From: an uncultured Collinsella sp.
Lineage (GTDB): Bacteria > Actinomycetota > Coriobacteriia > Coriobacteriales > Coriobacteriaceae
Length of the DNA stretch: 21,124 nt
Direction: 5' to 3'
Assembly (NCBI GenBank): GCA_900542555.1
Contig: UQNU01000041.1
Span: 1 to 21,124, forward strand
Shown here: piece by piece, positions 1 to 6,733 of the stretch
How the letters are laid out: every line of letters begins with the position of its first letter
Numbering within the stretch: position 1 is the stretch's first letter
Position numbers and translations under genes: made by a program
Notes under the pieces: generated by a model
What the model saw: only the letters and a program-made list of their open reading frames with translations
Database searches by the model: none
Told to the model about the DNA's origin: nothing

Positions 1-720
1 GCGCACGTCACGCACCATCTCATTCGCAGCCAAGTACTCGGCCAGCGCACGGGCGCGGTCGAAGTGTGCCTGCATACGGGCATCGAGCGAGTTCAGCCCG
101 CGCTCAAGCACGTCAGCCTCCTCGACAGACAGATCGAGTGCCGGCGCATCACAACCCACTAACAACGCATGTACGCACTCAGCCGCGGCATCCACACGAT
201 GGCGCTTGAGCTGCGAGCGCGCAACCGAAGCGGCAACCAACTTGCGCGGAGTCTTACCGGCGCACACGCGGTCGAGTGCCTCAAGCGACAGCGCAGCACC
301 CAGCCGCAGCGGATCGCAGCCAAAAGCCGACGCCACGGTGTTGTCCACAACCAGCAGCGCATGAGCCTCACGCGCCGCGCAGCCTAACGTACGAAGATCG
401 GGTACGCGCAGACCAAACCCACCGATGGAGTTGACAAACCACCACAGGTGCGACCCCTCAGCATCAAGCGAAGCATCAAAACCCTTGGACGCTGCAGCAA
501 ACGCATCAGCAGACGATGAGCCCACCAGCGCGACATCGCAGCAATCAAAGCCGCTCGCAAACGCATCAGCAAAGTCGTCCGCAAAAGCCACCAGGCGGTC
601 ACCGGGACGCACAATCCCCAGCCGCGACAGCGCTGCCGGCACATGCGGGGCCGCAAGCAACCGCGCCTCACGTGCGCCGGTCCTCAAAGCCCAGGCCTCT
701 TCTAGCTGTTGTACGCCCAT
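1..720 (-). CDS. PLP-dependent Cys/Met metabolism family protein, N-terminal 240 residues (cut by window edge)
   Basis: The frame is open from an ATG at 720 to the left edge, preceded by a strong AAAGGAGGT ribosome site, so this is the N-terminal part of a longer protein (family members are about 380-400 aa). Around residues 120-140 it carries LLVVDNTVAS, the counterpart of the LLVVDNTFA segment of cystathionine gamma-synthase/lyase type enzymes, where the Asp binds the pyridine nitrogen of PLP. Around residues 205-240 the stretch from LERGLNSLDARM to ALAEYLAANEMVR matches the family's LRGL.TL..RM...ALA.AEFL pattern. Oddly, the expected SATKY segment with the PLP lysine is not recognisable: the aligned stretch reads LSLEALDRVCAGK, with no Lys at the equivalent place, and the ETPTNP segment is replaced by VNSIGG. 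It may therefore be a degenerate or non-canonical member. Family call is fairly firm; activity is uncertain. Confidence 0.75.
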   Translation of the reverse strand, partial: MGVQQLEEAWALRTGAREARLLAAPHVPAALSRLGIVRPGDRLVAFADDFADAFASGFDCCDVALVGSSSADAFAAASKGFDASLDAEGSHLWWFVNSIGGFGLRVPDLRTLGCAAREAHALLVVDNTVASAFGCDPLRLGAALSLEALDRVCAGKTPRKLVAASVARSQLKRHRVDAAAECVHALLVGCDAPALDLSVEEADVLERGLNSLDARMQAHFDRARALAEYLAANEMVRDVR

Positions 721-742
721 ACGGCAACCTCCTTTCATTAAC

Positions 743-778
743 AAAAACCCACGATGCGGGTGTTCCCCGCATCGTGGG
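743..778 (-). terminator. Rho-independent terminator after scrB
   Basis: A perfect 13-bp stem (CCCACGATGCGGG at 748-760 with its complement at 766-778) with a 5-nt loop is followed on the minus strand by TTTTTG (743-747). It lies 38 nt after the scrB stop and only 22 nt before the ATG of the next gene (720). It probably ends the sucrose transcript, but its closeness to the next ribosome site means it could also act as a leader hairpin for that gene. Confidence 0.88.
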
Positions 779-788
779 CAACGGCTGC

Positions 789-794
789 AGTATA
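789..794 (-). promoter_or_regulatory. Possible -10 box (TATACT) for the PLP-family gene
   Basis: TATACT on the minus strand sits just upstream of the terminator hairpin. No good -35 is visible at 16-18 bp. There is no room for a promoter between the hairpin and the ATG at 720, so if the PLP-family gene has its own promoter it must lie here or inside the end of scrB, which would place the terminator hairpin in its 5' leader. Weak evidence. Confidence 0.3.
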
Positions 795-816
795 GCGCCG
801 ATATGCGACGAATCGC

Positions 817-2358
817 CTAGATGTTGAGCGTGTGATAGTTCACGCTCGCACCCGGAGCGTCAACGGTCACGCCATAGGCCTCGGGATAGATGCGCGTCGA
901 AAACACGAGCGCGCCATCGTTCACAAACACCTCGACCGACGAGACATCACCGACAATGCGCACGTTGCGCACCTCGTCGACGGGCTCCCAGCGCACGGTA
1001 CGACCGCAGCCGGCAGAAGCGCGACCTTCATCGGTATATCGCATCTCAAAGCGCGCGGGAAGCTCGCCCTCGGCGGGCACAAACGCCAGCTTCAGCTCAC
1101 CATCAACGGTCGCGGCAAACGCTCCGACGACACCGTCAACAACAACGTCAAAGCAGGTGTCGCCGGCAACCTCCAACGAACCCTCCCCCATACGCACCGA
1201 GGCATAATGGTGCTCGATCTCGCGCACCGGCTGCTGCAGCACCACGCCGCCGGCACCGGCTGTAAGCTCACGCGGAACTGTCATGCAGTGCTGCCAGCCG
1301 CACGCCACGGTGGGCGCATTGTCATAGGTCGGCTCATCGGGCATGCCCATCCAGCCAATCAGAATGTGGCGACCATCCTCGGCCGTGAACTCCTGCGGAG
1401 CATAGAAGTCAAAGCCGGCGTCCCACAGGCGGAACTCGCCCAGCTCATAAGCGTCCTTGCCACCCGTAATGTTACCCGTAACGGGCATGTAGCCCGCTGC
1501 ATACACATTGCCGCGGTCCCAACGGTCGCCCTCGAGCCCCTGGGGAGAGAAAGACAGAAACCTTGCCGGCACGCCGCCATCCGCCTCAAGCTCCAGATAC
1601 CCCGGGCACTCCCACATAAAGCCAAAGCGCTCGGGGGTAGACACGCGACTCTCGAGCTCCCAACTCAGCATATCGGCCGAGCCATACACCAGGATCTCGC
1701 CCACATCGCGCCCGGCACCCTCGCCGTGCATGGCGCAAAATCGACTATCGACATGCGGCCCATCCACGCGACGACGCGCGCCCAGCACCATGTGGTAACG
1801 CCCATTATCATCGCGCCACACCTTGGGATCGCGCACATGGCAGGTCAAATCCTCGGGATAATCCTCGGACGCCAGCACCACACGCTTTTGGCTGAACTCC
1901 CGACCGGCAAGGCCATCAACGCTCTCGACATAAACAGTATCGGCGCGGCGGCCGGTATTGACGTAGTCGTACGTGCCGTCTGCATCGGAGAGTTTAACGT
2001 TGCCTGTGTACAGTACGCGAATGCGGCCGTCCTCGGCAAGCGCGGAGCCCGAATACACGCCATGACAATCGAACGGCTCGTCGGGCAGCAGCGGGGCGCC
2101 AACGTAGTCCCACGTCATAAGATCGCGGCTTGTGGCATGGCCCCACATCTTGACGCCGCCCTCGACATCAAACGGCGCATACTGAAAATAGGCATGGAAC
2201 ACGCCGCCCGCTTGGCAAAGACCATTGGGGTCGTTGAGCCAGCCCGCCGGCGGCATAATATGGAAGCGCTGGCCATATGCGCCATGACCGCACTCAGAGG
2301 CGGCGGTGTCAACAGCGGCAACCAGCTTTTCAAGGTCGCGGCCAAGTGCATTAGACAT
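817..2358 (-). CDS. scrB: GH32 sucrose-6-phosphate hydrolase (invertase)
   Basis: This 513-aa cytoplasmic enzyme would cleave sucrose-6-phosphate, the product of sucrose PTS uptake, into glucose-6-phosphate and fructose. The GH32 signatures are present: WLNDPNG at residues 40-46 with the nucleophile Asp43, RDP at 176-178 with the transition-state stabilising Asp177, and ECPG at 250-253 with the acid/base Glu250. The N-terminal five-bladed beta-propeller and C-terminal beta-sandwich fit the length, and no signal peptide is visible. The start ATG at 2358 has only a modest AGGA ribosome site. It lies 106 nt downstream of the interrupted PTS permease gene on the same strand and is followed by a strong terminator. 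It looks intact, although the permease that should feed it is broken. Substrate is inferred from the PTS neighbour; other beta-fructosides remain possible. Confidence 0.93.
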   Translation of the reverse strand: MSNALGRDLEKLVAAVDTAASECGHGAYGQRFHIMPPAGWLNDPNGLCQAGGVFHAYFQYAPFDVEGGVKMWGHATSRDLMTWDYVGAPLLPDEPFDCHGVYSGSALAEDGRIRVLYTGNVKLSDADGTYDYVNTGRRADTVYVESVDGLAGREFSQKRVVLASEDYPEDLTCHVRDPKVWRDDNGRYHMVLGARRRVDGPHVDSRFCAMHGEGAGRDVGEILVYGSADMLSWELESRVSTPERFGFMWECPGYLELEADGGVPARFLSFSPQGLEGDRWDRGNVYAAGYMPVTGNITGGKDAYELGEFRLWDAGFDFYAPQEFTAEDGRHILIGWMGMPDEPTYDNAPTVACGWQHCMTVPRELTAGAGGVVLQQPVREIEHHYASVRMGEGSLEVAGDTCFDVVVDGVVGAFAATVDGELKLAFVPAEGELPARFEMRYTDEGRASAGCGRTVRWEPVDEVRNVRIVGDVSSVEVFVNDGALVFSTRIYPEAYGVTVDAPGASVNYHTLNI

Positions 2359-2419
2359 ATCAAAGTCCTAACGGATCGAAAGTAACAAGGCGCCAGAGAT
2401 CGACACCAGATACGGGAAA

Positions 2420-2446
2420 CGCCCGCGAGCATACAACCCGCGGGCG
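2420..2446 (-). other. GC-rich hairpin between PTS permease and scrB
   Basis: Perfect 8-bp arms CGCCCGCG and CGCGGGCG flank an 11-nt loop in the spacer between the permease stop (2465) and the scrB start (2358). On the minus strand it is followed by only TTT and then C, so it is at best a partial terminator. A role in RNA stability or unequal expression of the two genes is a reasonable guess. Confidence 0.5.
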
Positions 2447-2464
2447 CCCCTCAATCAAAAGCTC

Positions 2465-3865
2465 TTAGGCCTGCTCGGAAGCCTTGGGCTCGTCCTTGTA
2501 CAGGACAAACGAGACGGCAAAGGAAACCAGCGCGGCGACCGCAAACATGATCGCGTACTGCACGGGCTGGGCCAGGCACAGCAGGATACCGAAAATACCG
2601 GTAACACCCGTGCCGGAGGCAGCCAACGAGGTGAGCGCGCAGACCAAGGCACCGCAAACGCCGCCGATGCAACCGGCGATGAAGGGCTTAAAGAAGCGCA
2701 GGTTCACACCAAAGATGGCAGGCTCGGTAATGCCCATGAAGGCGGACAGAGCCGAAGGAAGCGCCAGGCCCTTGATCTTGGCATCGCGGGTCTTAAAGGC
2801 AACGGCGAACGCGGCGCCACCCTGGGCGATATTGGCAGCGCTAGCGATGGGCAGCCAGTAAGTCACGCCGTACTGGGCGAGCTGGCCCAGGTCGATGGCG
2901 GTGTACATCTGGTGGATACCGGTAACGACCGTGGGGGCATAGAACAGGCCGACGATAAAGGAACCGATGCCGAAGGGCAGGGTCAGCAGGGCCTGGATCA
3001 GACCGAGGATGGCGTTCTCGGCCCACACGAAGATGGGGCCGACGGCAACGAGCGTCACGAGCACGGTCACGAACACCGAGACGAGCGGGGTCACAAAGAG
3101 GTCAAACATCTCGGGGACAACCTTGTGGAGGCGCTTCTCGAGGAAGGCGAGAATGGCGCAGGCGATGACGATGGGGATAACGTGGCCCTGATAGCCGACC
3201 CACTCAAAGCTGTACACGCCGGGGATGACGGTGACCATGGTCTGCACGCCCTCGGAGGCAACCGTATAGGCGCTCTACAGCGAGGAGTTGATAAACGCAC
3301 CGCCGACGACGGCGCCCAGATATGGGTTGGCGCCAAAGGCCTTAGCGGCGGAGTAACCGATCAGGATCTGCAGAATGCCAAAGGACGTTCCCGAGACCAG
3401 GTCGGCGATCTTGTAGATAAAGTTATTGGTGTCGAGCGCGATAAAGCCGTTGGAGGCCATAAAGTTGAGGGCGCTCATAATGCCCAGCAGCAGGCCCGAA
3501 GCCACGATGGCGGGGATGATGGGGACAAAGACGTCGCCGAGCACCTTAATGGCACGCATAAAGATGTTCTGCTGCTGCGCCGCGGCCTCCTTGACCTCGG
3601 CCTTGGTAGCAGCTTCGACGCCACTGAGCGCGATGAACTCCTCGTAGACCTTGTTGACGGTGCCGGTGCCAAAAATAATCTGCAGCTGGCCCTGGGCCTC
3701 AAAGACGCCCTTGGCGCCGTCGATATTCTCGAGGGCTTCCTTGTCGACCTTGGCGTTATCGGCAATCACCAGGCGCAGACGCGTGGCGCAGTGTGCGGCC
3801 GAAACAACGTTGCCGGCGCCACCGATGTTGTCGAGCACCTCTTGGGCTGATTTGCGGTAGTCCAT
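2465..3865 (-). pseudogene. scrA: Sucrose-type PTS permease EIIBC, split by an in-frame TAG stop
   Basis: A phosphotransferase permease of the glucose/sucrose family that would import and phosphorylate sucrose. From the ATG at 3865 (after GGAGGAAAGGGAAG) the EIIB domain occupies residues 1-85, with the phospho-accepting Cys26 in HCATRLRLV. The membrane EIIC domain follows and carries the family signature GITEPAIFGV in its C-terminal half. The frame is interrupted at 3275-3277 by TAG, where the protein reads INSSL-stop-SAYTVASEG, then continues open in the same frame to 2465. The total would be 466 codons, normal for an EIIBC without a fused EIIA. TAG differs by one base from CAG (Gln), so a single C-to-T change is the simplest explanation. 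A GTG at 3247 could restart the C-terminal half, but half an EIIC is unlikely to work. Two LacI-type operators lie upstream. Sucrose specificity is inferred from scrB. Confidence 0.88.
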
Positions 3866-3920
3866 GACTTCCCTTTCCTCCAACGGGCGCATCTGCACCC
3901 GGCCATCTTTGACACTTACA

Positions 3921-3935
3921 CTGTAATCGTTTTCA
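3921..3935. promoter_or_regulatory. LacI-family operator, copy 1 (permease-proximal)
   Basis: CTGTAATCGTTTTCA is an imperfect palindrome around a central CG, the usual shape of a LacI/GalR operator. It lies 56 bp upstream of the permease start and is repeated exactly at 3947-3961. The centre-to-centre spacing is 26 bp. Confidence 0.8.
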
Positions 3936-3946
3936 GTTTCATATGT

Positions 3947-3961
3947 CTGTAATCGTTTTCA
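3947..3961. promoter_or_regulatory. LacI-family operator, copy 2
   Basis: This is a second identical copy of the 15-bp site CTGTAATCGTTTTCA, in the 184-bp gap between the permease and the regulator gene. Two sites this close could be bound by two regulator dimers and would overlap or flank the permease promoter, whose -35/-10 boxes I could not place with confidence. Confidence 0.8.
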
Positions 3962-4049
3962 CAGTAGGGTGAACGGTAGGAAAAAGCCGGCGAATGGTAG
4001 TTTTGAGACAAAAACTGGGGACTCAAAGGCAGGCAGACGCGTCCAAGGA

Positions 4050-5030
4050 CTAGACATTCATGAGCTGATGTCCAAGTTTGAGCGTCCGCAGGCCGCTCTC
4101 CCCCTCCTCGCCATCGAGCGCGTTGAGCAACATATTGGTCGCCTCGACGCCGCTGGTCAGGTAGCCGTAATGCACGGTGGGAATGCCGCCCGTCAGCGCG
4201 CGCAAAAACGCGTTGTCGCCAAAACCGCTCACGCGACGCACGCCCTCGCCCACGCCGCGCAGCTCGTCAAAAGCGCGCAGGGCTCCGGCCGCCATAGTGT
4301 CGGTCGCGCACGCGATAAACGAAACATCGGGATCGACGGAGAGCAGTTCGCGCGCAGCGCGATAACCCGAGTCGAGCGTAAATGACCCCTGGCGAATCAG
4401 GCTCGGATCAAGCACCGCGCCCGCGGCGCGCAAGCCGGCCTCAAAACCGCGACGACGGTCGAAATCGGCCGCGCGGTCCTCTTCGGAAACTCCAATGTAG
4501 GCGATCTTGCCGTCCACGCGACCCGCAAGCGCACGGCCCAGCTCAAAGGCAGCCTCGTAATCGTCGTGATAGACACACGCCGCGCCCTCGACATGCTGAC
4601 CGATCAGCACAATGGGCACGCGGCACGAGTCAATCGCCCGACGGTGCTCGTCGGTGATCATGGTTGCCACCAGCACAATGCCATCAACCGGATGGTTTTG
4701 GAATAAATCGAGGTATTCGAGCTCGCGATCGGGCGCATTGTCGGTGTTGGCAAGCAGCATCTGGTAGCCACGGCGACCGAGCACCTGGCCAATGCCAGCG
4801 GTAATGCGGCTCACGGATTCCGAGTTGATCTTAGGCACGATGACGCCGATGAGCTTGGTGGAACCGGTGCGCAGCGCGCGAGCCTGGCTGGATCGCACGT
4901 ATCCGGTCAACTCGATTGCCTGCTTAATGCGCTCGGCCTTGTCCGCCGAGATATATCCACCGTTGAGGTAGCGCGAGACGGCGGCGCTCGAAACGCCCGC
5001 AAGCTCGGCCACATCTTTCATCTTTACCAC
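4050..5030 (-). CDS. scrR: LacI/GalR-family transcriptional regulator of the sucrose locus
   Basis: A 326-aa repressor with an N-terminal helix-turn-helix (MKDVAELAGVSSAAVSRYLN) and the hinge-helix region ending near ARALRTGSTKLIGVIVP, followed by a periplasmic-binding-protein-like sugar-sensing domain (VDGIVLVAT, VPIVLIGQ, FIACATDTMAAGALRA). I chose the GTG at 5030 because it gives the canonical N-terminus (M-V-K-M-K-D-V-A) and has AGGGG 5-6 nt upstream. Longer starts at 5045 and 5063 would flank the operator-like site at 5046-5059. It is immediately upstream of, and on the same strand as, the PTS permease. The two operator copies before the permease and a third at its own start suggest that it represses the locus and itself. 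The effector is unknown; sucrose-6-phosphate or fructose derivatives are usual for this group. The symbol is by context. Confidence 0.85.
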   Translation of the reverse strand: MVKMKDVAELAGVSSAAVSRYLNGGYISADKAERIKQAIELTGYVRSSQARALRTGSTKLIGVIVPKINSESVSRITAGIGQVLGRRGYQMLLANTDNAPDRELEYLDLFQNHPVDGIVLVATMITDEHRRAIDSCRVPIVLIGQHVEGAACVYHDDYEAAFELGRALAGRVDGKIAYIGVSEEDRAADFDRRRGFEAGLRAAGAVLDPSLIRQGSFTLDSGYRAARELLSVDPDVSFIACATDTMAAGALRAFDELRGVGEGVRRVSGFGDNAFLRALTGGIPTVHYGYLTSGVEATNMLLNALDGEEGESGLRTLKLGHQLMNV

Positions 5031-5045
5031 GAGCACCCCTGTCAT

Positions 5046-5059
5046 TGAAATCGCTTTCA
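5046..5059. promoter_or_regulatory. LacI-family operator at the regulator gene start (autoregulation)
   Basis: TGAAATCGCTTTCA differs at only two positions from the 14-bp core of the permease operators (TGTAATCGTTTTCA) and is more symmetrical. It lies 16 bp upstream of the chosen GTG start, so bound repressor would block transcription or early elongation of its own gene. Confidence 0.7.
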
Positions 5060-5272
5060 CCATGATACCTGTTCATTCCGGCGTTCTGACGAACGCCGGA
5101 CTGTTCGACGCTGCGCAGGCATCTGCCGGGCGATCTGCCGCTCAAACCGTCGCTCGCGTACATGGAGTACGCGTCGCTCCTCTTTCGCGGCACCTCGCCA
5201 CGGCAGCTGCCCGCTCGCTGACGTTTGCTCGACCAGGAGAACCCCTCTTTGTGCAATTTGCTCGCTAGGGCT
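5060..5272. other. Palindrome-rich intergenic element between regulator and exopolysaccharide operon
   Basis: No gene is supported in this spacer, but it is unusually rich in symmetric sequence. There is a perfect 10-bp inverted repeat with a 4-nt loop at 5077-5100 and arms CGCGTAC/GTACGCG around 5157-5175. It also holds a 10-bp self-palindrome GGCAGCTGCC near 5203-5212 and two direct copies of CGGCAGAT. The minus-strand reading frame through it is rich in Arg, Ser and Gly and resembles no known family. It may be a structured RNA, the 3' end of the Pel operon transcript, or a dispersed intergenic repeat. No run of T follows any hairpin, so a standard terminator is not evident. Confidence 0.45.
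5077..5100. repeat. Perfect 10-bp inverted repeat (hairpin)
   Basis: TCCGGCGTTC and GAACGCCGGA flank a TGAC loop, giving a very stable GC-rich hairpin on either strand. It lies between the end of the Pel operon and the regulator promoter region. Without a T-run it is more likely a transcript-end, processing or repeat element than an intrinsic terminator. Confidence 0.7.
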
Positions 5273-5938
5273 CTAACCGTGGTATTCGCCGTTGTATTGG
5301 ATTAACGTCAGGTCCTCCACGCCGTCGAGTGCGCGTATGGCGTCGGCATAGGGCATATCCACACCGTCAGAGAACACCTCGACGGCCATCTCGACCTTGT
5401 CGCCGCGCATGGTCTTGGACTTCACCGTAAACTTGGTGCGCCCAAATGCGCGCACGATATCGTCGCCAGTAGTCTGGCCCGTGTAGTGGATGACCATCAT
5501 GTACACGCGCGCCTTGTCCTGGTGGCTCGCAAAGCCGGCGATCATCACCACGATCACCACCGCCGTGAGCGCCACGAGCGCATACATGCCGGCGCCGGCC
5601 GTAATGCCCGTGGTAATGGCCCAAAAAAGATACAGCAGGTCGAGCGGATCCTTGACCGCCGTACGGTAGCGGACGATGGACAGAGCACCGACCATACCGA
5701 GCGAGATGACCACGTTCGTCGAGATCGCGAGCGTGACCATGCAGGTGAGCACACACATGCCCACGAGCGTCACGGCAAAGCTGCGCGAATACACCACGCC
5801 GGTAAAAAAGCGCTTGTACACGTAGTAGATCAGGATGCCCATGGCGAGCGCCACGAGCAGCGAAAGGCCAATCTTGGCGGGGTCGACCTGGCCAAACGCC
5901 TCCAAGACGGAGTTCTTAAAAAAGTCCCTGGTGCTCAT
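5273..5938 (-). CDS. DUF4956 family membrane protein, last gene of the Pel operon
   Basis: A 221-aa protein with about four membrane helices in residues 20-140 and a soluble C-terminal domain (about 145-221). The conserved family centre is visible as ALSIVRYRTAVKDPLDLLYL, in the loop after the third helix. DUF4956 proteins are commonly encoded next to VTC-domain polyphosphate polymerase-like proteins, and here the gene starts 3 nt after the VTC gene stop. The soluble domain has a ferredoxin-like feel (KVEMAVEVFSDG, ALDGVEDLTLIQYNG), reminiscent of small regulatory or ion-channel associated domains. The biochemical role is unknown. By position it may be a membrane anchor or channel partner for the VTC protein. 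Confidence 0.85.
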   Translation of the reverse strand: MSTRDFFKNSVLEAFGQVDPAKIGLSLLVALAMGILIYYVYKRFFTGVVYSRSFAVTLVGMCVLTCMVTLAISTNVVISLGMVGALSIVRYRTAVKDPLDLLYLFWAITTGITAGAGMYALVALTAVVIVVMIAGFASHQDKARVYMMVIHYTGQTTGDDIVRAFGRTKFTVKSKTMRGDKVEMAVEVFSDGVDMPYADAIRALDGVEDLTLIQYNGEYHG

Positions 5939-5941
5939 GGT

Positions 5942-6733
5942 CTAAATATCCCCTCGGTTCTCAAAATCCGATTCCCAGTAATTAAATCCGCGAAGGTAGG
6001 CGGTCTTTTCGTAACACAGGCAGTACTTGGAGACCGCCGTAAGCTCGGCCGCTCCCGGCGGCACCATATCGCGCACCAGCTGCGGGCAAAACTCCGTAAA
6101 CTTGACCTCCATCACCTGCTTGCCGGGCTCCAGGACCGGCAGCGCGGGCAGCGTCGCGTCAAAGATATCGAAGCTTCCCACCGCGGCACGCACGTTCATG
6201 TCAAACGTGATGCGCACGGTGCCCTCATCCATCACCCACGGCTCGCGCTCGTAGTCCACGATGGTCCGCGGGCGCATCATATTGCAGATGCACTCGATGT
6301 AGAACTCGCGACAGAGCGGATAAGGACTCCTCAGCAAAAAGTCGTAGTCGCCAGCCAGAATCTGCTCAAACTCGCCACGCATGAGCGGCGCGTCCTCCTT
6401 GTAAATCCAGCTGCCGTACTTCTTTTTGCGCTCGAGCTTAATCACCTTGTCGCTGCCGTTATAGATGCGCACGCGATACTTTTTGCGCATGAGAATGCCG
6501 GCGTCTTTTTCCTCGTAGGCCGAGTTGCAGTAGTCGTCAAAGTACAGGCTGCGAATGGTGTAACCGCCTGCCCGCGCATGCTTGTCCAGCTTAAAAACCG
6601 GCGCCATGCGACAGGCAAGCGCAGCGTGCTCGCCCTCGTTAATGAGATATTTGAGCTCGTGGCGGTAACGCTCCTGCGTGGCACGCACAGGCGGGGCCGC
6701 CAAGCGCTCAAGCAGCGCGCTAGCCCTCCTCAT
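5942..6733 (-). CDS. VTC-domain (polyphosphate polymerase-like) protein
   Basis: A 263-aa protein made almost entirely of one VTC domain, the tunnel-fold catalytic unit that in yeast Vtc4 makes polyphosphate from ATP. The basic and acidic tunnel motifs are present in order: RHELKY (24-29), SLYFDD (62-67), KYRVRIY (85-91), KLERKKK (99-105), YEREP (161-165), VRITFD (173-178), MEVKF (208-212) and SKYCLC (235-240). It is probably active or at least nucleotide/phosphate binding. It has no membrane segment and presumably works at the membrane with the DUF4956 protein encoded 3 nt downstream. It overlaps the CotH gene by 14 nt; the ATG at 6733 has GGAGG 6 nt upstream. What it adds to a Pel operon is unknown: polyphosphate synthesis, or transfer of phosphate to the polysaccharide, are options. 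Confidence 0.9.
   Translation of the reverse strand: MRRASALLERLAAPPVRATQERYRHELKYLINEGEHAALACRMAPVFKLDKHARAGGYTIRSLYFDDYCNSAYEEKDAGILMRKKYRVRIYNGSDKVIKLERKKKYGSWIYKEDAPLMRGEFEQILAGDYDFLLRSPYPLCREFYIECICNMMRPRTIVDYEREPWVMDEGTVRITFDMNVRAAVGSFDIFDATLPALPVLEPGKQVMEVKFTEFCPQLVRDMVPPGAAELTAVSKYCLCYEKTAYLRGFNYWESDFENRGDI

Noticed and set aside
832..2385. A 517-codon open frame on the plus strand
   Set aside because: It is the mirror of scrB, which has clear GH32 motifs. The plus-strand product is rich in His and Ala, typical of antisense frames in GC-rich genes.
3275..3277. Recoding or suppression of the TAG in the PTS permease
   Set aside because: No stem-loop or other readthrough signal is evident next to the codon and other genes here use TAG as a normal stop; a point mutation is simpler.
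4002..4027. TTTGAG/CTCAAA inverted repeat as terminator of the regulator gene
   Set aside because: Only 6 bp with a 14-nt loop and AT-rich arms; too weak to call.
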